Below, in pieces: positions 1 to 5,365 of a stretch of 5,365 nt of DNA. This DNA comes from an uncultured Bacilli bacterium (lineage in GTDB: Bacteria > Bacillota_I > Bacilli_A > RF39 > UBA660). The position numbers and the translations under genes are program-made. The notes under the pieces are model-generated. The model made no database searches. It had not been told where the DNA came from and worked only from the letters and a program-made list of their open reading frames with translations. Position 1 is the stretch's first letter, and each line of letters opens with the position of its first letter. Location: the NCBI GenBank assembly GCA_947632295.1, contig CANROQ010000064.1, positions 1-5,365 of the forward strand, read 5' to 3'.

Positions 1-197
1 AGTTCAATAAACAATTCATTTGGTGTTATTTCGTATAATTCACATAATGGAACTATTTTATCAAAATCAGGCATACTTTGATCAGTTTCCCATTTTGAAA
101 CTGTTTGTCTAGTAACATTTAATTTGTCTGCAACTTCTTCTTGTGATAATTTTTTATCCTTTCTTAAATTTAATAATCTTTCACCTAAATTATTCAC
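1..197 (-). CDS. XRE/Cro-type HTH transcriptional regulator, 3' end cut by the window
   Basis: The visible N-terminal 65 residues form a classic HTH_3 (XRE/Cro/CI) DNA-binding domain. Helices 2 and 3 lie at about residues 18-36, with LSQEEVADKLNV followed by the recognition segment TRQTVSKWE. The typical SMPDFDKIVPLCELYEITPNELF ending of the fold comes next. The start is GTG at 195-197, chosen because a strong GAGGTGAGG ribosome binding site lies just upstream; an in-frame GTG nine bases earlier would sit inside that site. The protein should bind DNA in the cytoplasm as a dimer. Whether a membrane, sensor or peptidase domain follows is unknown, because the gene runs off the left edge. It has its own promoter and lies beyond the ABC operon's terminator, so it is probably a separate transcription unit. 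Its targets may include its own promoter, where repeated AGTTG motifs are seen. Confidence 0.93.
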   Translation of the reverse strand, partial: MNNLGERLLNLRKDKKLSQEEVADKLNVTRQTVSKWETDQSMPDFDKIVPLCELYEITPNELFIE

Positions 198-200
198 TTT

Positions 201-209
201 CCTCACCTC
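201..209 (-). promoter_or_regulatory. Ribosome binding site fixing the GTG start of the XRE gene
   Basis: The minus strand reads GAGGTGAGG followed by AAA and then GTG. This is a strong Shine-Dalgarno match at normal distance, and it is the main reason for preferring the GTG at 195-197. Confidence 0.7.
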
Positions 210-210
210 A

Positions 211-260
211 CAACTCAATTATACAATTTATTTTAGTTGCAATCTACCTGTTTGAGTTGG
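211..260. repeat. Repeated AGTTG motifs around the XRE promoter, candidate operator
   Basis: The plus strand carries TTTTAGTTGC at 231-240 and TTTGAGTTGG at 251-260, matching at 8 of 10 bases with a 20-base period, about two helical turns. CAACTCAA at 211-218 is the exact inverse of TTGAGTTG at 252-259. The three AGTTG cores flank the -10 box. This arrangement fits binding by a dimeric HTH protein, most simply autoregulation by the XRE protein; that role is inferred. Confidence 0.4.
218..223 (-). promoter_or_regulatory. Probable -10 box of the XRE regulator gene
   Basis: The minus strand has a perfect TATAAT about 20 bases before the GTG start. No good -35 hexamer sits at 16-18 bases: TAGATT is the 17-base candidate, while TTGCAA at 237-242 is only 13 bases away. 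The promoter may therefore be weak or need an activator. In such AT-rich DNA a TATAAT alone is modest evidence; its place just before a well-marked start supports it. Confidence 0.45.
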
Positions 261-302
261 AAATTTGTCAACTAATATTAACATTTAAAAAATTTCTAAT
301 AT

Positions 303-331
303 AAAAAACAAATCTAAAAATAGACTTGTTT
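303..331 (-). terminator. Rho-independent terminator of the TetR/ABC exporter operon
   Basis: On the minus strand AAACAAGTCTA and TAGATTTGTTT form an 11-bp stem, one pair being a G-U wobble, around a TTTT loop. The run of T continues to six in total. It lies 30 bases after the stop of the last permease gene. The stem is AT-rich, but the length and the U tract make it convincing. On the plus strand the wobble becomes an A-C mismatch and no T tract follows, so it works leftward only. It separates the exporter operon from the XRE gene. Confidence 0.75.
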
Positions 332-360
332 AAAAATTAATATTTTAACTTTATAAATAA

Positions 361-1509
361 TTATGCTATTTTTCTTTTCTTTTTTGAAACAATATTTGAT
401 AGTATTATAAAAATAATAGAAAAACATATTATAATTAACATATTTAAAAAGATTGGCTTTAAAGAATTAAACTCTACTATTTCTAAAGTTTTTAATATTT
501 CATTTGTTTTTATAAAGTAATATGTAGGTAAAATATGGGCAATTTTTAGTATTGAATCAGGTAGTAATTCCATTGGAACAAATGCACCACAAAGAAAACT
601 TGAACCTAACGCTATTACATTTACAATACCATTTATTGCGCCTTTATTAGTAATTAAACTTCCTACTAATAAAGCTATTGTTGTTGCGCAAATAGTAAAG
701 ATAAAAGAATTTAACATATATAATAATCCATAAGATGAAAACATTATTTTTCCTACTAAAATAAAACTTACAATTACATATAATGACCATAAAATAAAGG
801 CATAACAAAAATTAGCTAACAATAATATTCTATTATGTTTTTTATAATTTGTACTACTTATGATAGTTCTTTTTCTAATTTTTTCTTCATTAAAACTACT
901 TAATATTAAACAAATTACTAATATTAAACACGCTAAAATACTATAACTTGCAAAACTATAATAATAAGATGCTTTATCTAAAGAATTAGTATCTAATTTA
1001 GAAGTAATATTAACTTTAACATCATTTTTTAATGTATCATTTATCTTAAGTATTAATTCATTTTCATCTATTATACTTTTTCTATATATACCTGCTACTT
1101 GAATATATCTTTCCAGCAGCATCTCAGTTAGATTTGCTCCATAATCATTTAAACTTTTAATTTTTATTTCAGGATTTTTACCTGCCATAAAATCATTATT
1201 GTAATTTTTTGGAATATAAATAACATAATTTACATCTCTATAAAAAAGTGCATCATTTATTTTTTCTTCATTATTTTCAATATTTATTACATTAGTATTA
1301 TTGGAAATATAATCGATTAAATTTTTTGTAATTCCATCACTTTTATCGTTATTAACAATATAAATATTAGGCTTACTAGCTACAAAATTCATATTGTTTT
1401 CACTTGTACTCATATTAGAAATACCGAAAACAAGTAATATGGTAGTATATAATATTACAATAGGCAAATTTTTACGAAGAACTTTTAAAAATGTTTTAAA
1501 TACTATCAT
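361..1509 (-). CDS. ABC-2 type transporter permease (second permease of the exporter operon)
   Basis: This 382-residue integral membrane protein is one of two permease subunits of an ABC exporter. Topology from the sequence: one helix at about 14-31, a large extracytoplasmic domain at about 32-184, then five helices near 185-206, 229-256, 261-286, 293-311 and 353-376. This one-plus-five layout is typical of the ABC2_membrane_3 (DrrB/YhgE-like) group. The outer domain holds the usual alternating segments (PNIYIVNNDKSDGITKNLI; later NYVIYIPKNY). The segment FLCGAFVPMELLPDSI before the last helix matches the conserved C-terminal ABC-2 pattern. The tail is basic (KKKRK), consistent with a cytoplasmic end. 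The ATG start follows AAGGAGG at ideal spacing and overlaps the end of the upstream permease gene by 14 bases, so the two are probably made in matched amounts. It should pair with that protein as a heterodimer; the substrate is unknown. Confidence 0.9.
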   Translation of the reverse strand: MIVFKTFLKVLRKNLPIVILYTTILLVFGISNMSTSENNMNFVASKPNIYIVNNDKSDGITKNLIDYISNNTNVINIENNEEKINDALFYRDVNYVIYIPKNYNNDFMAGKNPEIKIKSLNDYGANLTEMLLERYIQVAGIYRKSIIDENELILKINDTLKNDVKVNITSKLDTNSLDKASYYYSFASYSILACLILVICLILSSFNEEKIRKRTIISSTNYKKHNRILLLANFCYAFILWSLYVIVSFILVGKIMFSSYGLLYMLNSFIFTICATTIALLVGSLITNKGAINGIVNVIALGSSFLCGAFVPMELLPDSILKIAHILPTYYFIKTNEILKTLEIVEFNSLKPIFLNMLIIICFSIIFIILSNIVSKKKRKIA

Positions 1510-2680
1510 ATTTTTGCCTCCTTAAAAAAATGTAAGAAATTATAATTAGAATGGCACTAAATATCAATAAACTAATAATATTAAACCAATATCTATCTAA
1601 ATTATCACCATAATAATATAATGAATAAAAACCATCTGTTATCATACTAGCCGGATTTAGTTTATTAATTATAGGAATATTTTTATCTACAATATATTTC
1701 ATAGTAATTCCCATCATTCCCGATAAGAAGCAACCAAACATAGTTGTCGCAATTAATATACCTGTTTTAGTATTTTCATTTGCTTTAAAAATACTTCCAA
1801 TAAAAGTTCCAAGCGATAAGCCAGCCAAACTTCCCATAATAGAAAGTAAAATAATAAAACCAATATTATTTCCATAATTTATTTTTAAAGCAAAAATAGT
1901 ATAAATAAATAATAGAGAAAGGCCGACAAGTTGAACTATAAAACTTGCAAATAAACTAGAAAATATAATTGTTCTTTTTTTAGTTGGCGAAATAGAAATT
2001 CTTTTGCCTTTATTAGACATATTCGGTAAACTTTCATTAATTGCCGTCATACTTAATATACCGCCATATAAGCAAGTCATCGCAATTAAAGTATAAAATT
2101 CAATCATAGTATAACTTAAATTACTATTAGAAATATCTTTTAATCGAACATTATCTTCTTTTGTAAGTTCAACTACTTTGTTATGAATACTTTCATAATC
2201 TATATTATAATTACCTGATGTTATCTCTTTTTGAATTTCTTCTTCAGATAAATTTTTAATTACACTTTCCGTTTGTCTAATTTCTTCAGTTACTAATTTT
2301 ATTATTGTTTGATCGAGACCATTTGTATTAAAGGTTAATACAGGTTCTTCATCTATAAGTTCTATATAACCAGCAATGGAGCCTGCTTCTAATAATTCAC
2401 TGGCTTTTTGGGCATTTACATAGTCAATATTAAAAATTCTTTCTTCATTATCATCACTACTTAAAACATCAAAAGAATTTTTGTAAATTTCATTATCATT
2501 CCATTCACTATTATTTATAATTGCTATATCAATAATATCCATTTTTTCTTGATTTTCAATATTAGAAAATGCCATATTAAATAAAGTTGCCATAATAAGT
2601 GGAAAAGCAAAAGTCCAAAAAATTAAAGGTTTATTTTTAAAAAGAGTTTTTAGGGAATATTTAAAATTATGCCAAAACAT
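1496..2680 (-). CDS. ABC-2 type transporter permease (first permease of the exporter operon)
   Basis: This 394-residue membrane protein has the same layout as its downstream partner. One helix lies at about 18-38, an acidic extracytoplasmic domain at about 39-189 and five helices near 190-213, 237-264, 272-298, 305-327 and 364-386. Family landmarks are the cytoplasmic loop RISISPTKKRTIIF, of the SP-containing type before helix 3, and the segment INKLNPASMITDGFYSLYYY before the last helix, as in ABC2_membrane_3 proteins. The ATG begins one base after the TGA of the ATPase gene, and no strong Shine-Dalgarno is seen (only AAGAGA nearby), so it probably relies on ribosomes finishing the ATPase. 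The two permeases differ clearly in sequence, which suggests a heterodimeric channel with non-equivalent halves driven by one ATPase. The TetR-linked context suggests efflux of a toxic compound, but substrate and direction are inferred. Confidence 0.9.
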   Translation of the reverse strand: MFWHNFKYSLKTLFKNKPLIFWTFAFPLIMATLFNMAFSNIENQEKMDIIDIAIINNSEWNDNEIYKNSFDVLSSDDNEERIFNIDYVNAQKASELLEAGSIAGYIELIDEEPVLTFNTNGLDQTIIKLVTEEIRQTESVIKNLSEEEIQKEITSGNYNIDYESIHNKVVELTKEDNVRLKDISNSNLSYTMIEFYTLIAMTCLYGGILSMTAINESLPNMSNKGKRISISPTKKRTIIFSSLFASFIVQLVGLSLLFIYTIFALKINYGNNIGFIILLSIMGSLAGLSLGTFIGSIFKANENTKTGILIATTMFGCFLSGMMGITMKYIVDKNIPIINKLNPASMITDGFYSLYYYGDNLDRYWFNIISLLIFSAILIIISYIFLRRQKYDSI

Positions 2681-2681
2681 A

Positions 2682-3620
2682 TCAATCTCTTAATTCCTTT
2701 CCTGTAAGTTCAAGAAAAACGTCATTTAGAGTTGGTCTTTCTGAGAATATTTTACTATATTTAATATTTTCCTTCTTCATATACTCCATAATTTCTAATA
2801 AATTATTTTTGCCTTTTTTATATGTAATAACTAGTGAATTTCCATTATATGCTGCATCATCTACATTTTTAAACTCTTTTATTTTTTCTAAATAATTTAT
2901 ATCAAGTTCATTTATTTCAATCGTAATTTTTTCTTCAATATTTGCAAGACTTTTTAATTTATCAGTAGTTCCTGTTGCCAGTATTTTTCCTTTATCTAAT
3001 ATAATAATACGGTCACATAAAAGTTCTACTTCTTCCATGTAATGTGTCGTATAAACAATCGTTGCTCCGTTATCTCTAAGATGTTTAATACCATCTAATA
3101 TGTTATTTCTACTTTGAGGATCTACTGCAACTGTTGGTTCATCTAAAAATATCAATTTAGGCTTATGAGCAATACCACAAGCAATATTTAATCTTCTAAG
3201 TAGTCCTCCTGATAGTTTTTTAGGATAAAATTTTTTAAAATCATTTAAACCTACTAAACTAATTGCATCTTCAACATATTTTTTTCTTTGATTTTTATCA
3301 GATATATATAAACCACAAAAATAATCTATATTATCATATACTGTAAGTTCATCAAAAACAGAAACCTCTTGAAATACTACTCCTATATCTTTTTTTAGGT
3401 CATAAGAATCATGATTCATTTCTTTACCAAATATTTTAATACTACCTTCATTAAAATTTAAAAGCGATAATATACAATTAATTGCCGTTGTTTTGCCACT
3501 GCCATTAGGGCCTAACAATCCTAAAACTTCACCTTTTTTTACATCAAAAGTCAAATTATCAACTGCTGTTATTTCTTTATATTGTTTTACTAAATTTTTA
3601 ACCTCAATAATATTACTCAT
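2682..3620 (-). CDS. ABC transporter ATP-binding protein, DrrA-like
   Basis: This 312-residue cytoplasmic ATPase energises the two permeases downstream. In order it shows an A-loop Tyr at 14, Walker A GPNGSGKT at 37-44, Q-loop Gln 84, signature LSGGL at 136-140, Walker B LIFLDE at 156-161 with catalytic Glu 161, D-loop VAVD at 164-167 and H-loop His 193. After the nucleotide-binding domain comes an accessory region of about 90 residues ending in PTLNDVFLELTGKELRD, typical of drug-export ATPases of the DrrA/DUF4162 group. The chosen ATG (3618-3620) follows AAAGGAGAAG and overlaps the TetR stop by 8 bases. A longer reading from an ATG at 3639-3641 would add seven lysine-rich residues encoded over that ribosome binding site, so it is less likely. 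All catalytic residues are present; the signature has Leu in place of the usual Gln. Confidence 0.96.
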   Translation of the reverse strand: MSNIIEVKNLVKQYKEITAVDNLTFDVKKGEVLGLLGPNGSGKTTAINCILSLLNFNEGSIKIFGKEMNHDSYDLKKDIGVVFQEVSVFDELTVYDNIDYFCGLYISDKNQRKKYVEDAISLVGLNDFKKFYPKKLSGGLLRRLNIACGIAHKPKLIFLDEPTVAVDPQSRNNILDGIKHLRDNGATIVYTTHYMEEVELLCDRIIILDKGKILATGTTDKLKSLANIEEKITIEINELDINYLEKIKEFKNVDDAAYNGNSLVITYKKGKNNLLEIMEYMKKENIKYSKIFSERPTLNDVFLELTGKELRD

Positions 3621-4191
3621 TTTTTTCTTCTCCTTTAGCATTTATTCCTTTTAGCATTTCTAACACAGTATCGCCAAGTAACTTATCAATTTCTGATTCT
3701 GAAAAATTAACAGTTTTTGTAGAAACTAAACAAGCTATTCCAAATGTAAAAATCGATACTTTCTTTTGAAATTCTTTTTGCTTTTCATAAGATAGTCCTG
3801 TAAACTTTTGACCTGCTTTAATAATTTCATTATCAATATTATCAGTTTCAACGAAATCTTTAAAAGTTAAATTTGTTTTCTGCATAAAAAGAATTTTAAA
3901 AAATTCTGGATAATCTTTAGCAAATCTAATAAAAGATAAGCCCGTATTTTTATATCCCTTTTCTTCATTTATACCACTTAACATATATTCTTCATACTTA
4001 TTATATATTTCGTTTATTACTTGCTCTTTTAATTCTTCCATATTTTTAAAATTATGAAAAATAGGTTGAATAGAACTTTTTAATTCTTTTGCTATTCTTC
4101 TAGCATTAAGTGAATTAAGTCCTTCATTTTTTACTATTTCATAAGCAACTTCAATAATTTTTTCTTTACTAAATTTTATTATTGGTGGCAT
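3613..4191 (-). CDS. TetR/AcrR-family transcriptional regulator of the exporter operon
   Basis: This 192-residue protein has a TetR_N DNA-binding domain at about residues 8-55 (FSKEKIIEVAYEIVKNEG, then the helix-turn-helix LNARRIAKELKSSIQPIFHNF, with NMEELKEQV leading into helix 4). The helical C-terminal ligand and dimerisation half contains FIRFAKDYPEFFKILFM, resembling the WHG/TetR_C_33-type domains common in Firmicutes. The ATG at 4189-4191 is preferred because AAAGGAGG ends six bases upstream. A TTG at 4213-4215 in the same frame would put that site inside the coding region. As the first gene of the operon, overlapping the ATPase gene, it most likely represses its own promoter and is released by a ligand that the exporter removes. 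The regulatory role rests on the family and position; the ligand is unknown. Confidence 0.93.
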   Translation of the reverse strand: MPPIIKFSKEKIIEVAYEIVKNEGLNSLNARRIAKELKSSIQPIFHNFKNMEELKEQVINEIYNKYEEYMLSGINEEKGYKNTGLSFIRFAKDYPEFFKILFMQKTNLTFKDFVETDNIDNEIIKAGQKFTGLSYEKQKEFQKKVSIFTFGIACLVSTKTVNFSESEIDKLLGDTVLEMLKGINAKGEEKNE

Positions 4192-4206
4192 ACCATTCCT
4201 CCTTTT
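4192..4206 (-). promoter_or_regulatory. Ribosome binding site deciding the TetR start
   Basis: The minus strand reads AAAAGGAGGAATGGT directly before the ATG at 4189-4191. This near-perfect Shine-Dalgarno sequence at six bases spacing excludes the in-frame upstream TTG as the main start. Confidence 0.75.
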
Positions 4207-4208
4207 AA

Positions 4209-4232
4209 ATATCAAATGTTATATATCAACAT
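4209..4232. repeat. Repeats in the TetR leader: ATGTT/AACAT and doubled TTGATAT
   Basis: ATGTT at 4216-4220 and AACAT at 4228-4232 are inverted arms around seven bases at the predicted transcription start. In addition TTGATAT occurs twice on the minus strand, at 4209-4215 and 4223-4229, 14 bases apart. Either could be a second, weaker regulator site, but the motifs are short and AT-rich. Confidence 0.3.
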
Positions 4233-4233
4233 A

Positions 4234-4265
4234 TATTTTATAATAAAATATTTTATTTGTAAATA
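4234..4265. promoter_or_regulatory. Candidate TetR operator: palindrome in the promoter spacer
   Basis: AATAAAATATTTTATT at 4242-4257 is a perfect 16-bp palindrome that fills the gap between the -35 and -10 boxes. Symmetry resumes after three mismatched pairs, giving 13 of 16 matching pairs over the whole interval. TetR-family dimers often repress their own genes through palindromes placed like this. It contains only A and T, so chance is not excluded, and binding by this TetR protein is inferred. Confidence 0.5.
4235..4263 (-). promoter_or_regulatory. Promoter of the TetR/ABC exporter operon
   Basis: On the minus strand TTTACA (-35, at 4258-4263) and TAAAAT (-10, at 4235-4240) are separated by exactly 17 bases; each hexamer differs from the sigma-A consensus at one position. 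Transcription would begin near 4228, leaving a leader of roughly 37 bases before the TetR ATG. It sits immediately after the U tract of the preceding operon's terminator, so this operon should be expressed independently. Confidence 0.65.
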
Positions 4266-4268
4266 AAT

Positions 4269-4297
4269 AAAAAAAAAGACTATCATAATTGATAATC
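4269..4297 (-). terminator. Rho-independent terminator of the upstream ABC transporter operon
   Basis: The minus strand forms an 8-bp hairpin, GATTATCA with TGATAGTC (one U-G wobble), around an ATTA loop, followed by nine T. It lies 241 bases after the stop of the ABC2_membrane_5 permease and directly before the TetR promoter. It therefore ends the first operon and insulates the second. Confidence 0.75.
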
Positions 4298-4462
4298 AAA
4301 TTTTTAATATTGTAATGCATCATTAACTTAAAATTCATCTAATATATTAATAACACGCAATTAAAACATCTACTACTTTAAAAATTAAATTGATTTTTTT
4401 TAATGTATTGATTATTTAAGTCTTTCTTTTTATAAATTACTTTTCCCTTGCTCTTAGTTTTA
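4298..4462. other. AT-rich stretch without a convincing gene
   Basis: Between the short ORF and the terminator I see no gene. On the minus strand only short lysine- and asparagine-rich open stretches appear, such as a run ending KDLNNQYIKKNQFNF, without a start codon and ribosome binding site. They could be remains of a decayed gene or chance openings in AT-rich DNA. Minor symmetric motifs such as TAATGCATCATTA at 4312-4324 are too short to interpret. The region is probably a long 3' untranslated part of the first operon's mRNA. Confidence 0.5.
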
Positions 4463-4528
4463 TTAAATCTTTGTTTTATTCATATCACAAATAGTTTCTT
4501 TCAATTCTTTACAACTTTCTAACTTCAT
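4463..4528 (-). CDS. Possible 21-residue small ORF after the permease, unrecognised
   Basis: An ATG lies 10 bases after the permease stop, preceded by AAAAGGTAAAAT, a weak but correctly spaced ribosome binding site. It opens a 21-codon frame ending in TAA. The product begins MKLESCKELKETICDMN. It is charged and soluble, contains two Cys, and has no signal peptide or membrane segment. I recognise no family. It could be a real small protein of the operon, the stub of a frameshifted or decayed gene (another frame continues just past the stop for about ten codons), or a chance ORF. The position right behind the permease, inside the same transcript before the terminator, is the main argument for it. 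Confidence 0.25.
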   Translation of the reverse strand: MKLESCKELKETICDMNKTKI

Positions 4529-4538
4529 ATTTTACCTT

Positions 4539-5171
4539 TTAAAATTCTTTTTTACTAAATATTTTTTCTGATATTTTATAGGATACATAAACCATAATAA
4601 TGGCTACTACTATTAAAATTATTATTAAATAATCTTCTAAAAATGATAAGGGTTTCAAAATATAGGATAAATCTATATACTTTACAAGTAAACTACCAAT
4701 TATAACTATCCCAAATACAAGTAAAAATATACAAATTCTTGCTTTTTCAACACCAAATTTATAAATAATCGGATACATAATAGTTAAAACCAATAATGTT
4801 CCAAATACTGTACCAAACATTGTTACTAATATTTGTTCATAGTTAATAGTTTTAGTATTAACATACGAGATAATGAAAGATAAAATAGTTGTGATTATAG
4901 TAACAATAAAAGTAATTAAAATTGTTGTTATATATTTAGATTTTACACTATTTTTTCTTCCATTTGGCAATGAAATAGAATAAGCATCCCATTTATTATA
5001 ATTATCATAACTAAATGATGAAATCATCATCATTACACACATAAATGGTAAGATAAATGATATATCCATTTTTCCCATTAAACCCATTATTGTATATATA
5101 ACAATTAATATTCCTAGTAATTTAAAATTACTTTTAATCACTGCTAAATCTTTTTTAATAAATCCTATCAT
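4539..5171 (-). CDS. ABC-2 transporter permease, ABC2_membrane_5 type
   Basis: This 210-residue membrane protein has six predicted helices near 17-33, 37-52, 81-104, 113-137, 143-165 and 180-200, with short loops and no large outer domain. The cytoplasmic loop SFSYDNYNKWDAYSISLPNG, followed by RKNSVKSKYI, is the hallmark of the ABC2_membrane_5 family (Asp, Trp, LP and SKY positions). It differs in type from the two permeases of the following operon. The ATG shares one base with the upstream ATPase stop (TAATG) and is preceded by AAGGGGGAAG, so the pair is translationally coupled. In Firmicutes such ATPase/permease pairs are often preceded by a GntR-type regulator, which would lie outside this window. 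The partner is the ATPase upstream; substrate and direction cannot be told. Confidence 0.9.
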   Translation of the reverse strand: MIGFIKKDLAVIKSNFKLLGILIVIYTIMGLMGKMDISFILPFMCVMMMISSFSYDNYNKWDAYSISLPNGRKNSVKSKYITTILITFIVTIITTILSFIISYVNTKTINYEQILVTMFGTVFGTLLVLTIMYPIIYKFGVEKARICIFLLVFGIVIIGSLLVKYIDLSYILKPLSFLEDYLIIILIVVAIIMVYVSYKISEKIFSKKEF

Positions 5172-5365
5172 TATTCTTCCCCCTTAATCATTAAAACCAT
5201 AAGTTCATCTAATGTTATTTTGTCTATTACCGAAATACTATATTTAGTTTTAAATTCTTTTTTATTAGAAACTAACACCTCATATTCATATTTTGATTTT
5301 TTATACTTAATATAATCTTTTTTATCAATTTCTTTAAACTCTTTTTCTGTACATTTTACTATTCC
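5171..5365 (-). CDS. Probable ABC transporter ATP-binding protein, C-terminal 64 residues only
   Basis: The frame is open from the window edge to a TAA that overlaps the next gene's ATG. The visible part is the accessory C-terminal region of the type found after the nucleotide-binding domain in ABC-2 exporter ATPases: a lysine-rich alpha/beta segment (KYEYEVLVSNKKEF) and the ending ITLDELMVLMIKGEE, resembling the usual S/T-L-E-D-I-M ending of YtrB/BcrA-like ATPases. No Walker or signature motif falls inside the window, so the call rests on this tail and on the coupling to an ABC2_membrane_5 permease. The 5' part, promoter and any regulator gene lie to the right of the window. Confidence 0.75.
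   Translation of the reverse strand, partial: GIVKCTEKEFKEIDKKDYIKYKKSKYEYEVLVSNKKEFKTKYSISVIDKITLDELMVLMIKGEE

Noticed and set aside
237..242. TTGCAA as the -35 box of the XRE promoter
   Set aside because: It is only 13 bases from the TATAAT, too short for a normal sigma-A promoter.
2667..2684. Reading UGA as Trp, which would extend the ATPase by a few residues into the permease gene
   Set aside because: The ATPase already ends at the family-typical LTGKELRD, and Trp is encoded by UGG in the permeases, so UGA is a normal stop.
3621..3641. Upstream ATG giving the ABC ATPase seven extra residues (MLKEKKK)
   Set aside because: The extra codons are the ribosome binding site AAAGGAGAAG read as protein. 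The ATG at 3618-3620 has ideal spacing and aligns with the usual family start just before the first beta strand.
4192..4215. TTG start extending the TetR protein by eight residues
   Set aside because: The extension is the AAAAGGAGG site itself, and no ribosome binding site precedes the TTG. The ATG at 4189-4191 is clearly better.
4381..4405. Possible hairpin around AAAAAT...ATTTTT
   Set aside because: It has only a few A-T pairs in a nearly pure A/T tract; such pairings are expected by chance here.
1..5365. CRISPR arrays, tRNA or rRNA genes, insertion sequences or attachment sites
   Set aside because: No regularly spaced long repeats, no cloverleaf or rRNA-like GC-richer segments and no transposase-like reading frames were seen on either strand.

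Overview
The window is very AT-rich, uses strong AGGAGG-type ribosome binding sites and packs every gene onto the minus strand in overlapping or near-touching operons. That pattern fits a low-GC Firmicute or related gut-type Bacilli/Clostridia lineage. UGG encodes Trp in the permeases, and UGA ends the ATPase at the expected family C-terminus, so the standard bacterial code applies and a Mycoplasma-type code is unlikely. The species cannot be named from the sequence. Because all genes read leftward, the description below runs from the right edge to the left.

Right part (about 5365 to 4269). This is the tail of a first ABC-2 transporter operon. It holds the last 64 codons of a probable ATP-binding subunit, a 210-residue six-helix permease of the ABC2_membrane_5 type joined to it by a TAATG stop/start overlap, and a tiny 21-codon ORF 10 bases after the permease. 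About 165 bases without convincing genes follow, then a hairpin terminator with a nine-U tract.

Middle part (about 4265 to 303). A complete second operon begins directly after that terminator. A promoter (TTTACA, 17 bases, TAAAAT) has a 16-bp perfect palindrome filling its spacer. It drives a TetR-family regulator, a DrrA-like ABC ATPase and two different ABC-2 permeases of the one-helix, large outer domain, five-helix type. The junctions are an 8-base overlap, a 1-base gap and a 14-base overlap, so translation is probably coupled. A second hairpin terminator closes the operon. The likely picture is a TetR-repressed exporter: one ATPase dimer powering a heterodimeric permease, induced by a small hydrophobic or toxic ligand. 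The substrate cannot be deduced.

Left part (about 260 to 1). The 5' part of an XRE/Cro-type HTH regulator starts at a GTG, with its own -10 box and a set of repeated AGTTG motifs that look like an operator. Its C-terminal part lies outside the window.

Nothing here is clearly a new system. The best leads are the operator architecture of the TetR operon, the repeated motifs before the XRE gene, the non-canonical ABC signature and the unexplained short ORF.
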